Origin: Vibrio coralliirubri
Lineage (GTDB): Bacteria; Pseudomonadota; Gammaproteobacteria; Enterobacterales; Vibrionaceae
Assembly (NCBI RefSeq): GCF_024347375.1
Contig: NZ_AP025470.1
Coordinates: forward strand, 1,054,001-1,118,000
Length of the DNA: 64,000 bases
Reading direction: 5' to 3'
Shown: piece after piece, positions 48,052 to 57,536 of the stretch
Layout of the letters: each line of letters begins with the position of its first letter
How positions within the stretch are numbered: the first letter of the stretch is position 1
The notes under the pieces: model-generated
What the model was told of the DNA's origin: nothing
Databases searched by the model: none
The model's input: only the letters and a program-made list of their open reading frames with translations
Translations under genes and position numbers: made by a program

Positions 48052-48561
48052 ATGTCCAAATATAGCCGAGAGCTAAAATGTATCATTGCTAAGCAATACT
48101 TAGATGGCACGTCATCTCTCTACTTAGCAAAACAATATTCAATTTCTTCAAGGCAGATACGGTATTGGGCTCAAGTCTTTGCCATCCATGGTACTGATTC
48201 ATTTTTACCAACTAATCATGCCGCGACTGCTCAAACAAAACGAAAAGCATTGAATTTAATGTGGACGAATGAATGGTCTCTCACGCACACTAGCGCTGTA
48301 TTAAACCTCTCATCCCCTGGAATACTCTCTGTCTGGCTTAAACGATTTAATGAGCTCGGTATCAAGGGGCTCGAAATGCGCCAGAAAGGAAGACCCTCAA
48401 TGAAACAGCAACCTCAACGTACCACTAAGCCTGATAATGAAATGACACTTGAGGAGCTAAAAGAGGAGTTGGTCTACTTACGAACCGAGAATGCCGTTCT
48501 AAAAAAGTTGGAAGAGTTGGAGCAGAAAAAAAACCGTCGAACAAAGAAAAAGCGGTCATAG
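48052..48561 (+). CDS. IS150-group transposase OrfA (copy 2)
   Basis: Identical in sequence to OrfA of copies 1 and 3 (169 residues, double HTH plus coiled coil). The ATG at 48052 abuts the left-end hairpin T-run. An upstream in-frame start exists at 47959 but runs through the decayed tRNA and is not credible. OrfA alone could still bind the ends of other copies and modulate their transposition. Confidence 0.88.
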   Translation: MSKYSRELKCIIAKQYLDGTSSLYLAKQYSISSRQIRYWAQVFAIHGTDSFLPTNHAATAQTKRKALNLMWTNEWSLTHTSAVLNLSSPGILSVWLKRFNELGIKGLEMRQKGRPSMKQQPQRTTKPDNEMTLEELKEELVYLRTENAVLKKLEELEQKKNRRTKKKRS

Positions 48562-49361
48562 CTCTAACTCTTAAAGGCAAGTACCCATTAAAGCACTTAC
48601 TGCACACTCTACAGTTGGCAAAAAGTGTCTTTTATTATCAGGCTCAAACGAGCAAGCGCCAAAATAGCTACGAACGTGAGCTGCGGTTGATAAAGTCAAT
48701 TTATCATGAACATAAGGGGCGATACGGCTACCGCCGTATTCACTTGGAACTAAAGAATCAGGGGTTCGTGCTTAATCACAAAACGGTTCAAAGGCTTATG
48801 GCTCAGCTCAACCTTAAATCGACGGTCAGGATTAAAAAGTATCGTTCATACCGAGGAGAGTCAGGAAAAGCTGCTCCCAACGTTCTTGAAAGAGATTTTA
48901 GTGCGACTCAACCCGATGAAAAGTGGGTAACTGATGTCACGGAGTTCAAAGTCAAAGAGCAGAAAGTATACTTATCTCCCGTTGTCGACTTGTTTACTCA
49001 GGAGGTGGTTGCTTATAGAGTGGCCAAAAATGCCTGCTTGCCGCTTGTCACAGATATGCTGACGGAAGCTATATCAACGCTTAAACCCAACTCAAAGCCA
49101 ATTATACATAGCGATCAAGGTTGGCAATATCGCCATCGACAGTATCAGAAAAAGGTAGCGGAGAGTGGGTTAACGCAAAGCATGTCGAGAAAAGGTAACT
49201 GCTTGGATAATGCTGTTGCTGAAAACTTTTTTGCTTTACTCAAAACCGAGATGTATCACAACCAAAGCTTTGAAGATGCAGATGCTCTGATAGAGCAGAT
49301 TAAAGAATACATCGAGTACTACAATACCAAACGTATAAAAGTGAAAGGCTTTGTTGCGTAA
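48531..49361 (+). pseudogene. IS150-group transposase OrfB, truncated by IS insertion (copy 2)
   Basis: The frame matches OrfB up to ...TKRIKVK (49346) and then runs into the IS5-family element, ending at 49361 with GFVA. The remaining C-terminal residues lie at 50401-50463 beyond the insertion. All three DDE residues are kept, but the last ~15-20 residues are replaced. Confidence 0.85.
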
Positions 49362-50400
49362 TTCAATGGAACTAAATCAAGAACCTACGATCTGATCAGC
49401 TACCTCCACTCTATCTCGTAGTCCTATGCCTAAGCCTCGTTATAAAACAACCAACTGGAAGCAATACAACCGATCACTCATTAACCGTGGTTCTCTGACT
49501 TTTTGGATTGATGAAGAAGCAATAAGCGGATGGGCGCAAAGCAAACAGAATAAGCGCGGTAGGCCGCGTCGGTTCAGTGATTTAGCTATCACGACAGCAC
49601 TCATGGTCAAACGAGTTTTTTCTATGCCATTGAGAGCGCTGCAAGGATTTATCGACTCGATATTTAGGTTAGCCCATGTACCGTTAAGTTGTCCGCATTA
49701 CACCTGCATCAGTCGTAGAGCCAAGCAAGTTGAGGTTTCATTTAAGACTAAAACGAGAGGAGCGATACAGCACCTAGCCATTGATGCTACTGGCCTTAAG
49801 GTTTATGGCGAAGGTGAATGGAAAGTCAAAAAACATGGGACGGATGGCAAGCGTAGAGTCTGGCGAAAGCTGCATATTGCAGTCGATACCAACACTCATG
49901 AGATCATTGCCGCCGAGCTAAGTTTATCGACGGTTACAGATGGAGAAGTACTCCCGAACTTACTGAAACAAACACGCCGAAGTATCCTTGAGGTGTCTGG
50001 TGATGGCGCTTACGACACGAGAGCGTGTCACGCTGCTATTAAGATTAAGGGAGCTATTGCGCTTATTCCCCCAAGAGAAGGGGCTGCCTTCTGGGAGCGT
50101 GGTCACCCTCGAAATTTCGCCGTGGGTTGCCAGAAATTATACGACTCAAATAAGTATTGGAAAGAGCGGTATGGATACCACAAACGTTCACTCTCAGAAA
50201 CAGCGATGTATCGAGTTAAACAGTTGCTAGGAGGGAAACTGAGCTTAAGAAATTACAATGCCCAGGTGGGTGAAACTTACGCGATGATAAAAGCGTTGAA
50301 CAAGCTTACTGGGTTAGGTATGCCTGAAACTTGTCGTATTGACTAAGAAACAAGCGAAACGGGTTGGCTCTATCTCTAAATTTAATTACGCAACAAAGCC
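49347..50400 (+). mobile_element. IS5 family (IS903-group) insertion sequence
   Basis: This is a 1054-bp element with 17-bp perfect terminal inverted repeats GGCTTTGTTGCGTAATT. It is flanked by a 9-bp direct repeat AAAGTGAAA (49338-49346 and 50401-50409), the duplication size of the IS903 group. It encodes one DDE transposase and is complete. It inserted into the older IS150-group copy. Confidence 0.95.
49426..50346 (+). CDS. IS5-family (IS903-group) transposase
   Basis: This 306-residue DDE transposase has an N-terminal DUF4372-like/HTH region with RGRPRRFSDLAI. Asp in LAIDATGLKVYGEGEW, Asp in VSGDGAYDTR and Glu in the Y(2)R(3)E(6)K motif region (YHKRSLSETAMYRVKQLLG) are the IS5-family signatures. 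It is full length and uninterrupted, so the element may be mobile. Confidence 0.93.
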   Translation: MPKPRYKTTNWKQYNRSLINRGSLTFWIDEEAISGWAQSKQNKRGRPRRFSDLAITTALMVKRVFSMPLRALQGFIDSIFRLAHVPLSCPHYTCISRRAKQVEVSFKTKTRGAIQHLAIDATGLKVYGEGEWKVKKHGTDGKRRVWRKLHIAVDTNTHEIIAAELSLSTVTDGEVLPNLLKQTRRSILEVSGDGAYDTRACHAAIKIKGAIALIPPREGAAFWERGHPRNFAVGCQKLYDSNKYWKERYGYHKRSLSETAMYRVKQLLGGKLSLRNYNAQVGETYAMIKALNKLTGLGMPETCRID

Positions 50401-50514
50401 AAAGTGAAACTAAAAGGCCTGACTCCGATAGAATATCGAACTCAGGCCTTGAAAGCCGCTTAACAGAAATGTCCAACTTTACGGGGTCACTTCATGATGC
50501 GGCTTCTTTAAATT

Positions 50515-50590
50515 TGGCTCCCCCTGCGGGACTCGAACCTGCGACATACGGATTAACAGTCCGCCGTTCTACCAACTGAACTAAGGGGGA
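50515..50590 (-). tRNA. tRNA-Asn (GTT)
   Basis: On the minus strand the 76-nt gene begins TCCCCCTTAGTTCAG, has anticodon GTT in the GGACTGTTAATCC arm, T-loop TTCGAGT, and an encoded CCA end. The acceptor stem TCCCCCT/AGGGGGA pairs fully. The T-stem has one A-C mismatch. Its own downstream terminator has been split by IS copy 2. Confidence 0.95.
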
Positions 50591-51099
50591 ATTGCTTGTT
50601 AGCGACGCGAATTCTAATAATTGTCCGGATTTCTGTCAATAAAAAATATCAGAAAAAAGTAAGATAAAAAACTTTACTTTCTTGAACGCCTTATTGGATT
50701 TAGCTTTGCTTTAGTTATCCACCAAAATTGTGGATAAGTGTGTGTGTGAAACTTTAACAACAATAATTGGGATAAATCGAAAAATGTAAAAATCTTATCT
50801 AACATAATGTATTTAAAAGATTTATAGCAAAATATCGCAATTGTATAACTTTTGTAGATTATAAAAAGAACAGTAAAACAAGCGGTATTTTTAGGTTTTT
50901 TGGGGAAAAGTAGTGGATTAAAATTCGAGTAATTTAGCTGGGGAAACTTTGCAGGGGCACGGATAATACCAAGTTCTAAAAATAAAAGCTATAACTGATC
51001 TCGAATCTTAAGATGCATTTCTCTAGATAATAGTTGCAACGACACTCCACCTAGAGTGACAATGACCTGATTAAAAAAACAGTATGGAAATGGCGACCT
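50591..51099. other. Intergenic region tRNA-Asn / uvrB
   Basis: This 509-bp AT-rich divergent region carries the tRNA-Asn promoter on the left and uvrB control on the right. Apart from the LexA-like box, nothing is recognisable and no ORF is supported. Confidence 0.5.
51067..51082 (+). promoter_or_regulatory. Candidate LexA (SOS) box of uvrB
   Basis: CTGATTAAAAAAACAG fits CTG-N10-CAG with an A/T-rich core, one base off the CTGT start. It ends 17 bp before the uvrB ATG. uvrB is a LexA target in many gamma-proteobacteria. Confidence 0.55.
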
Positions 51100-53130
51100 A
51101 TGAGCAAACTCTTTGACTTGGTATCGGACTACAGCCCGTCCGGTGACCAGCCGACGGCGATAACCAAATTACTAGATGGACTAGATTCTGGTTTGGCACA
51201 TCAAACTCTATTAGGGGTAACGGGCTCTGGTAAAACCTTTACCCTTGCCAACGTCATTTCCCAATCTCAAAGACCTGCGATCCTGTTAGCGCCTAACAAG
51301 ACATTGGCGGCTCAACTTTACGGTGAGATGAAATCTTTCTTTCCAAACAATGCCGTTGAGTATTTTGTTTCTTACTACGATTACTACCAACCTGAAGCCT
51401 ACGTTCCAACCACGGACACATTCATCGAGAAAGATGCGTCTGTGAATGCTCATATTGAACAGATGAGGCTTTCGGCAACCAAAGCCTTACTAGAACGAAA
51501 AGACGCCATCATTGTGGCTTCTGTGTCGGCTATCTACGGTCTTGGTGATCCTAAGTCTTATTTGAAGATGATGCTTCATTTGAGTCGTGGTGAGGTGATG
51601 GATCAGCGAGACATCCTACGCCGCTTGGCTGAGCTGCAATATTCAAGAAACGATGTCGCCTTTGAACGTGGTCAGTTCCGAGTTCGTGGTGAGGTGATCG
51701 ATATATTCCCGGCTGAATCTGACCAAGATGCGGTTCGAATTGAGATGTTCGATGACGAAGTCGATTGCATTAGTATCTTTGATCCACTGACTGGTGCGGT
51801 TAAGCAAAGAGACTTGCCGCGCTTTACGGTTTATCCAAAAACTCACTACGTAACCCCAAGAGAGAAGATCCTTGAGGCGATTGAGAACATCAAGGATGAA
51901 CTGCGCGATCGTGCTCAATACTTAAAAGACAACAATAAGCTTTTGGAAGAGCAGCGTATCTCTCAAAGAACTCAGTTTGATATTGAGATGATGACTGAGC
52001 TTGGCTTCTGTTCCGGTATCGAAAACTATTCACGATACTTGAGCGGCCGTGCGGAAGGGGAAGCGCCGCCAACGTTATTTGACTATCTGCCTGATGATGG
52101 TTTGCTGATCATCGATGAGTCACACGTGACTGTGCCGCAAATTGGTGCGATGTATAAAGGTGACCGTTCTCGTAAAGAAACCTTGGTCGAGTTTGGCTTT
52201 AGACTGCCTTCTGCATTGGATAACCGCCCAATGAAGTTTGAAGAATTTGAGTCTATCGCCCCACAAACGATTTTTGTGTCGGCAACGCCGGGTAATTACG
52301 AGATTGAAAAATCAGATGGCGAGATTGCTGATCAAGTGGTGCGTCCTACTGGTCTGTTAGACCCAATCATCGAAGTACGTCCGGTTGCGACTCAGGTGGA
52401 TGACTTGCTGTCTGAAATCAGAATCCGTTCAGCGAAAGAAGAGCGCGTGTTAGTCACAACACTAACGAAGAGAATGGCGGAAGACTTAACCGAATACCTC
52501 AGTGAGCACGGCGTTAAAGTGCGTTACTTGCACTCGGATATCGATACTGTTGAGCGCGTAGAGATCATCCGAGACCTACGTTTGGGCGAGTTCGACGTGT
52601 TAGTGGGCATTAACTTACTTCGTGAAGGTTTGGATATGCCTGAAGTGTCGCTGGTGGCGATTCTTGATGCAGACAAAGAGGGTTTCTTGCGTTCTGAGCG
52701 TTCTCTGATCCAAACCATTGGTCGTGCTGCGCGTAACTTGGAAGGTCGAGCGATCCTTTATGGTGATTCGATTACTAAGTCGATGAGAAAAGCGATTGAT
52801 GAAACCGATCGTCGTCGTGAGAAACAGCAGGCTTACAACGAAGAGCAAGGCATCACACCGCAAGCGCTTAAGCGTAATATCAAAGACATTATGGAACTGG
52901 GCGATCTAACCAAATCGAAGCAGCAGCGCCAATCGAAGCAAGTTCCTTTATCTAAGGTGGCTGAGCCTTCTGAAAGTTATGCCGTACTTACGCCGCAACA
53001 GCTTGATAAAGAGATCAGCAAGCTAGAAGCTGCGATGTATCAGCATGCTCAGAATCTGGAATTTGAATTGGCCGCACAGAAGCGTGATGAAATTGAGCAG
53101 CTAAGAAAGCAGTTTATTACCAACAGCTAA
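51100..53130 (+). CDS. uvrB: Excinuclease ABC subunit B
   Basis: UvrB is the damage-verification helicase of nucleotide excision repair. It receives lesions from UvrA and recruits UvrC. The 676-residue protein has Walker [14 protein letters not shown] (about 39-51), the beta-hairpin region [21 protein letters not shown] that clamps DNA, helicase motif [15 protein letters not shown], motif [11 protein letters not shown] and a C-terminal UVR domain (about 635-670, [24 protein letters not shown]) that binds UvrC. Length and motifs match E. coli UvrB. It converges with qrr1, whose terminator could also stop uvrB transcripts. Confidence 0.97.
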   Translation: MSKLFDLVSDYSPSGDQPTAITKLLDGLDSGLAHQTLLGVTGSGKTFTLANVISQSQRPAILLAPNKTLAAQLYGEMKSFFPNNAVEYFVSYYDYYQPEAYVPTTDTFIEKDASVNAHIEQMRLSATKALLERKDAIIVASVSAIYGLGDPKSYLKMMLHLSRGEVMDQRDILRRLAELQYSRNDVAFERGQFRVRGEVIDIFPAESDQDAVRIEMFDDEVDCISIFDPLTGAVKQRDLPRFTVYPKTHYVTPREKILEAIENIKDELRDRAQYLKDNNKLLEEQRISQRTQFDIEMMTELGFCSGIENYSRYLSGRAEGEAPPTLFDYLPDDGLLIIDESHVTVPQIGAMYKGDRSRKETLVEFGFRLPSALDNRPMKFEEFESIAPQTIFVSATPGNYEIEKSDGEIADQVVRPTGLLDPIIEVRPVATQVDDLLSEIRIRSAKEERVLVTTLTKRMAEDLTEYLSEHGVKVRYLHSDIDTVERVEIIRDLRLGEFDVLVGINLLREGLDMPEVSLVAILDADKEGFLRSERSLIQTIGRAARNLEGRAILYGDSITKSMRKAIDETDRRREKQQAYNEEQGITPQALKRNIKDIMELGDLTKSKQQRQSKQVPLSKVAEPSESYAVLTPQQLDKEISKLEAAMYQHAQNLEFELAAQKRDEIEQLRKQFITNS

Positions 53131-53188
53131 TCTCATTTTTCACTCGAGAAGTGATCCCCTCAACACAAGAATTGAGAGTGTTTCAGAC

Positions 53189-53282
53189 AAAAAAACAGCC
53201 AGTAGTAAATGTTCTACTGGCTTACGTTTGTGAACACTCGGTCCACTAACAACGTCAGTTGGCTAGGTGACCCGAAGGTCAT
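53189..53282 (-). ncRNA. qrr1: Quorum-regulatory sRNA Qrr1
   Basis: Qrr sRNAs act with Hfq to control luxR-type and aphA mRNAs and luxO itself at low cell density. The strictly conserved 28-nt Qrr core, GTCACCTAGCCA followed by ACTGACGTTGTTAGTG, lies on the minus strand at 53271-53244. The RNA starts near 53282 with a 5' hairpin (TGACCTTCGGGTCA) and ends in a Rho-independent terminator (GCCAGTAG/CTACTGGC then T7). Length is ~94 nt, normal for the family. Position between uvrB and luxO, divergent from luxO, is the conserved location of qrr1 in vibrios. Confidence 0.95.
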
Positions 53283-53291
53283 TTACACTGT

Positions 53292-53307
53292 TGCATCGTT
53301 CGTGCCA
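53292..53307 (-). promoter_or_regulatory. Sigma-54 promoter of qrr1
   Basis: On the minus strand TGGCACGAACGATGCA fits the -24/-12 consensus TGGCAC-N5-TTGCA with one mismatch. The predicted start, 12 nt past the -12 GC, matches the 5' end of the conserved sRNA. Phosphorylated LuxO would activate it. Confidence 0.85.
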
Positions 53308-53369
53308 GATAGATAAAACATTGATTGTTTGAAGCAAGTAAAAAAACACACTACAAATATTGTGGCTAA

Positions 53370-53384
53370 TTTGCATAATGCAAA
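53370..53384. promoter_or_regulatory. Candidate LuxO binding site
   Basis: TTTGCATAATGCAAA contains TTGCA-N3-TGCAA, a perfect palindrome of the kind bound by LuxO. It lies about 75 bp upstream of the qrr1 sigma-54 promoter and 48 bp before the luxO ATG, so one site could activate qrr1 and repress luxO. A related half-site ATGCAAA lies at about 53408. Confidence 0.7.
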
Positions 53385-53431
53385 GCGGAATGCGACTATA
53401 ATAAGAAATGCAAATTATAAATGGCTAGGAT

Positions 53432-54820
53432 ATGCAATCAAAAACGCTAGATAACAAATCGAAGTATTTGTTGATGGTAGAAGATACCGCTTCGGTAGCA
53501 GCTTTATATCGTTCGTATCTTACACCGCTCGAAATTGATATCAACATTGTTGGCACTGGCCGCGATGCAATCGAGAGTTTGAATCATCGAATCCCAGACC
53601 TTATTTTATTAGATCTACGTCTGCCTGATATGACGGGTATGGACGTGCTATTTGCTGTAAAACAAAAGTACCCTGAAGTTCCGGTTATCTTCATGACGGC
53701 TCATGGCTCTATCGATACCGCCGTAGAAGCGATGCGTCATGGTTCTCAAGATTTCCTTATCAAACCGTGTGAAGCCGACCGACTCCGTATTACGGTGAAC
53801 AACGCGATCCGCAAAGCCACCAAGCTTAAAAACAGCTCGGAACACCCGGGAAACCAAAATTACCAAGGCTTTATCGGCAGCAGCCAAACCATGCAGCAGG
53901 TTTACCGAACGATTGATTCTGCTGCATCGAGTAAGGCGAGCATTTTCATCACGGGTGAAAGTGGTACCGGTAAAGAGGTATGTGCAGAAGCCATTCATGC
54001 GGCGAGTAAGCGTGGCGATAAGCCGTTTATCGCGATTAACTGTGCCGCTATCCCAAAAGATTTGATTGAAAGTGAGCTGTTTGGCCACGTTAAAGGTGCC
54101 TTTACCGGTGCTGCGACCGATCGCCAAGGTGCTGCTGAGCTTGCTGATGGTGGAACACTGTTTCTTGATGAACTGTGCGAGATGGATTTAGAGCTACAGA
54201 CTAAGCTGCTGCGCTTTATCCAAACCGGTACTTTTCAAAAAGTCGGCTCTTCGAAGATGAAGAGTGTTGATGTTCGTTTTGTGTGTGCGACCAACCGTGA
54301 CCCTTGGAAAGAAGTACAAGAAGGTCGCTTTAGAGAAGATTTATACTATCGTTTATACGTGATTCCATTGCACTTGCCGCCATTGCGCGAGCGTGGTGAA
54401 GATGTCATCGAGATTGCGTATTCTCTGCTAGGCTATATGTCGGTCGAGGAGGGGAAGGCGTTTGTACGTTTTGCTCAGGAAGTACTTGATCGCTTTAATC
54501 AATATGAGTGGCCGGGTAACGTTCGTCAGCTACAAAACGTGTTGCGAAACGTGGTGGTTTTGAATAACGGCAAAGAGATTACTCTCAACATGCTTCCACC
54601 ACCGTTGAACCAACCGATTGAAAACAGTCTGCGATTGAAAGAGAAGCAGAATGAAGACATCACGGTAAAAGATATTTTCCCATTGTGGATCACTGAGAAA
54701 ACGGCTATCGAACAAGCCATTAAAGCGTGTGATGGCAACATCCCCCGTGCGGCAGGTTTCTTAGATGTCAGTCCATCGACGATATACCGTAAGTTGCAAA
54801 CGTGGAATGCGAAGCAGTAA
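53432..54820 (+). CDS. luxO: Quorum-sensing sigma-54 response regulator LuxO
   Basis: LuxO is phosphorylated by LuxU at low cell density and then activates the qrr sRNA genes with sigma-54. The 462-residue protein has a receiver (about 10-125) with phospho-acceptor Asp61 in [10 protein letters not shown]. An AAA+ domain (about 145-370) contains Walker A GESGTGKE and the sigma-54 contact loop GAFTGA. A Fis-type HTH lies at the C-terminus ([22 protein letters not shown]). Length and order are standard for Vibrio LuxO. It is 24 bp from luxU and divergent from qrr1. Confidence 0.97.
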   Translation: MQSKTLDNKSKYLLMVEDTASVAALYRSYLTPLEIDINIVGTGRDAIESLNHRIPDLILLDLRLPDMTGMDVLFAVKQKYPEVPVIFMTAHGSIDTAVEAMRHGSQDFLIKPCEADRLRITVNNAIRKATKLKNSSEHPGNQNYQGFIGSSQTMQQVYRTIDSAASSKASIFITGESGTGKEVCAEAIHAASKRGDKPFIAINCAAIPKDLIESELFGHVKGAFTGAATDRQGAAELADGGTLFLDELCEMDLELQTKLLRFIQTGTFQKVGSSKMKSVDVRFVCATNRDPWKEVQEGRFREDLYYRLYVIPLHLPPLRERGEDVIEIAYSLLGYMSVEEGKAFVRFAQEVLDRFNQYEWPGNVRQLQNVLRNVVVLNNGKEITLNMLPPPLNQPIENSLRLKEKQNEDITVKDIFPLWITEKTAIEQAIKACDGNIPRAAGFLDVSPSTIYRKLQTWNAKQ

Positions 54821-54844
54821 TCACCAAACAATAAGAAAATAATA

Positions 54845-55189
54845 ATGACGAAAGTATTAAATCAGCAAAAAGTTGATGAGCTTGCCGGCGAAATTGGGCA
54901 AGAGAATGTCCCGGTTTTACTTGAAATCTTTTTAGGTGAGTTGAAAGGCTACTACGAACACCTAGAGATAAATAAAGAGTCGGATACCTCTAAGTACTTG
55001 GCTGATATCAGTCATGCACTTAAGAGCAGCGCAGCAAGTTTTGGCGCGGATTCTTTGTGTAGTTTTGCGATTAGCTTAGATGCAAAAGTGAAGCAAGCGT
55101 TGCCGGTGACAGAAGTTGATTTTCAAGATATGCAAGACCTCCTCTTATCGACGTACACTGAATATCAGCAGTTGATGACGGACCTCTAA
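54845..55189 (+). CDS. luxU: Phosphorelay protein LuxU
   Basis: LuxU is a single-domain histidine phosphotransferase that carries phosphate from the autoinducer receptors (LuxN, LuxQ, CqsS types) to LuxO. The 114-residue, four-helix Hpt protein has the phospho-acceptor His57 in [15 protein letters not shown], one residue off the V. harveyi numbering. It follows luxO by 24 bp and should be cotranscribed. It ends at a bidirectional terminator. Confidence 0.95.
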   Translation: MTKVLNQQKVDELAGEIGQENVPVLLEIFLGELKGYYEHLEINKESDTSKYLADISHALKSSAASFGADSLCSFAISLDAKVKQALPVTEVDFQDMQDLLLSTYTEYQQLMTDL

Positions 55190-55212
55190 AACGGCGAGTT
55201 ATTACTGAGATT

Positions 55213-55239
55213 AAAAAAGGAGCATGATGCTCCTTTTTT
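55213..55239. terminator. Bidirectional terminator luxU/yvcK
   Basis: AAAAAAGGAGCA-tga-TGCTCCTTTTTT serves both converging units. Confidence 0.85.
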
Positions 55240-55264
55240 GTTGTCTGTCGCTTTAACTGACGGC

Positions 55265-56152
55265 TTAAGTTAACTGGGCTTCAATGGCTTGTTGAAGCTT
55301 CACACGGTCGTGTCGCCAATCTCGGTTTGCCGATGCAAGATCTGTGGTCACACAATTCCATTGCCCTTCTAATTCAGGGTGTGGTTCATTGCCCAGTACA
55401 ATGTCTATTTTTCTTGCCTTACAGGTACGTTCACACCACTCCAATTGCTCTTGAAGCGTCATTTTCCCTGCGGGACCGTGCTCTGGTGAAAGGTTTTCGA
55501 CGAAGATAACTTTTGCCTTGGTGTTCTCAGCGATTGCTTTCCCAATCTCTGGAAGGAGAAGAGGGGGCATCACACTGGTTAAAAAGCTTCCAGGGCCAAG
55601 GACAATGCAGTCTGCTTGCTCAACGGCAGTAACGGCTTCTTTGGTTGCAGGCACTTCTGGAGACAAGTCCATCATGCGCAGTTTTTCCGTCATGTCATCA
55701 ACGTTGGTTTCGCCGGTTACCCAGCGGCCGTCCATTGATAGAGCCGTGAGGTCTGAAGGATGCTCAGTCATCGGAACGATATTGACATCGACCTTGAGCA
55801 TATTTCGAATCAGGTTAATCGCTTCCAATGGGCGAACGGAAAGGTTGTCTAACGCCGTTAGCATTAGGTTACCCAAGTTATGACCGTCTAGCTCACCTTG
55901 GCCGCGAAATCGGTATTCGAACATCATCGAACTGATTGAAGGTTCTGTGATTAATTGGTTGATACAGTTGCGTGTATCTCCCCATGCGATGCCACCTTGG
56001 CAATCTCGAATACGTCCGGTGGAACCGCCGTTATCTGTCGTTGCAACAATGCCAGTTGCGTTGTTACCAAAGTCTTTTAATGCAGCTAACATACGACCTA
56101 AGCCATGGCCACCGCCGATTGCTACGACTTTCTTTGAAGAGTAAATATTCAT
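55265..56152 (-). CDS. yvcK: YvcK-type gluconeogenesis factor (CofD fold)
   Basis: This 295-residue protein belongs to the YvcK/CofD superfamily, with the N-terminal VVAIGGGHGLGRMLAAL loop, TDNGGSTGRIR near residue 40, GPGSFLTSVMP near residue 190 and a conserved HPELEG region. In Gram-positive bacteria YvcK binds UDP-sugars and is needed for growth on gluconeogenic carbon and for cell-wall synthesis. In vibrios the role is not settled. It lies divergent from moaA, the usual place in this family. Older annotations call it a 2-phospho-L-lactate transferase, but the F420 pathway is absent here. Confidence 0.85.
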   Translation of the reverse strand: MNIYSSKKVVAIGGGHGLGRMLAALKDFGNNATGIVATTDNGGSTGRIRDCQGGIAWGDTRNCINQLITEPSISSMMFEYRFRGQGELDGHNLGNLMLTALDNLSVRPLEAINLIRNMLKVDVNIVPMTEHPSDLTALSMDGRWVTGETNVDDMTEKLRMMDLSPEVPATKEAVTAVEQADCIVLGPGSFLTSVMPPLLLPEIGKAIAENTKAKVIFVENLSPEHGPAGKMTLQEQLEWCERTCKARKIDIVLGNEPHPELEGQWNCVTTDLASANRDWRHDRVKLQQAIEAQLT

Positions 56153-56334
56153 TTATTGTTCTTGTTAGGTTATTACCAACTATAATTTAGGTTAAATGCT
56201 TCTCGCTATATACTCAACAAGAGTTATTTTGAGCGTTTGATACGTTTTTTTTGCCGATGTGACCCGTTTTTTACCATCAGAGCTAGATTCACGTACAAAT
56301 ATTAAGTATTTTATTACTCAGCTACTGCGCGTGT

Positions 56335-56487
56335 GAATATAACGCTCAGTTGCCATAACTCCGAGCTCTCGCATGCTAAGTCGCACAGTGGTATTTGCTG
56401 TACCGATACGCATCAAGAGCCAGTGACATGTTGTCACAAGGGCTTAATTGGAAATGATTATGCCTCCCGTGTTTGGAAAGGTGTTCC
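56335..56487 (+). ncRNA. Candidate molybdenum cofactor (Moco) riboswitch leader of moaA
   Basis: The leader of moaA contains CTCCGAGCT at about 56360, CGCACAGTGG near 56383, a GTGAC-atgtt-GTCAC hairpin near 56424-56438, and GCCTCCCG...GGAAAGGTG just before the start codon. These resemble the conserved parts of the Moco RNA motif found upstream of moaA in E. coli. I recognise it from memory and position, without a covariance search. The 3' part overlaps the ribosome-binding site, so it could control translation. Confidence 0.55.
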
Positions 56488-57477
56488 GTGGCGCAACAAT
56501 TCGAAGATAGATTCCATCGCAAGTTTTATTACTTGCGCTTGTCGGTTACAGACGTCTGTAACTTTAAATGTACTTACTGCTTGCCAGATGGCTATAAACC
56601 GTCAGGGCAAAAAAACTCGTCTTTTTTAAGTGTTCCCGAGATCAAACGTGTTGTTAAAGCGTTTGCAGATTGTGGTACCTCAAAGATCCGCATTACAGGC
56701 GGAGAGCCGAGCCTGCGTAAAGACTTTCCTGAAATCATACATACCGTTGCTTCTACTCCAGGCATCGAAAAAGTGGCCACCACAACGAATGGCTACCGCA
56801 TGGAGAAACAAGTAGGGCAATGGCGTGATGCTGGTTTAACCCATATAAACGTGAGCGTGGATAGTTTAGATTCGCGCATGTTCCATCAGATCACTGGTGA
56901 GAATAAGTTTACTGAGGTTATGCGAGGTATTGATAAAGCGTTTGAGGTTGGCTTTGAACAAGTCAAAGTCAACGTTGTATTAATGAAAGACCTCAATAGT
57001 CAGGAATTACCAGCCTTCCTTAATTGGATCAAAGACAAACCTATTCAATTACGTTTTATTGAGCTGATGAAAACCGGCGAGATGGACGAGTTGTTCGATA
57101 AACATCATGTGTCTGGCGTTGCGATTCGCAACCAGCTTATTGCTAATGGTTGGCTGTTAAAAGTCAAAGCCGTTAACGATGGGCCAGCGCAAGTGTTTGT
57201 TCACCCAGACTACAAGGGTGAAATTGGTTTGATCATGCCTTACGAGAAAGACTTTTGTGAGAGTTGTAACCGTCTGCGCGTTTCTGCGACCGGTAAACTT
57301 CACCTATGTCTGTTTGGCGACCATGGTGTTGAACTGAGAGATCTGATTCAAGAAGATCAACAAGAGCAAGAGCTCATTGATCGAATTCAGGCTCAGCTTC
57401 AAACCAAGTCCGTTAGCCACTTCTTACACGATGGCAACAGCGGCATGACTCCAAACTTGGCGTCAATCGGCGGTTAA
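56488..57477 (+). CDS. moaA: GTP 3',8-cyclase MoaA
   Basis: MoaA is a radical SAM enzyme that, with MoaC, converts GTP to cyclic pyranopterin monophosphate, the first step of molybdopterin synthesis. I chose the GTG at 56488 (M-AQQFEDRF), which follows AAAGGTG and gives 329 residues, exactly the E. coli length; a longer frame from a TTG at 56473 has no such support. The SAM cluster is Cys24, Cys28 and Cys31 in [10 protein letters not shown]. The C-terminal substrate-side cluster uses CESCNRLRV and a later Cys in HLCLFG. The C-terminal Gly-Gly needed for activity is present. moaB-E follow after a 356-bp gap holding a dispersed repeat. Confidence 0.96.
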   Translation: MAQQFEDRFHRKFYYLRLSVTDVCNFKCTYCLPDGYKPSGQKNSSFLSVPEIKRVVKAFADCGTSKIRITGGEPSLRKDFPEIIHTVASTPGIEKVATTTNGYRMEKQVGQWRDAGLTHINVSVDSLDSRMFHQITGENKFTEVMRGIDKAFEVGFEQVKVNVVLMKDLNSQELPAFLNWIKDKPIQLRFIELMKTGEMDELFDKHHVSGVAIRNQLIANGWLLKVKAVNDGPAQVFVHPDYKGEIGLIMPYEKDFCESCNRLRVSATGKLHLCLFGDHGVELRDLIQEDQQEQELIDRIQAQLQTKSVSHFLHDGNSGMTPNLASIGG

Positions 57478-57536
57478 TCCGCTACACACTCTAAAGCATT
57501 TTATCGCTCAGCTTCTTTAAGCTGGGCGAATCAGTC

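Larger units (their letters stand above)
48006..50494 (+). mobile_element. IS150-group element, copy 2, interrupted by an IS5-family element
   Basis: The outer element has the same 1426-bp sequence and ends as copy 1 and is flanked by TGA (48003-48005 and 50495-50497). It sits in the terminator of the tRNA-Asn gene: AAGCCGCATC on the left and GATGCGGCTT on the right would pair if the insertion were removed. orfB is broken at 49346 by a 1054-bp IS903-group insertion with a 9-bp duplication, so this copy cannot make its own transposase. Confidence 0.95.

Noticed and set aside
47789..50590. attL/attR of an integrative element made from repeated tRNA-Asn 3' ends
   Set aside because: The repeated ends enclose only ~100-bp tRNA-like units and IS elements, with no integrase or cargo; tandem tRNA decay fits better.
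53648..54127. 159-codon minus-strand ORF inside luxO
   Set aside because: Complement of the conserved LuxO receiver and AAA+ region; no independent support.
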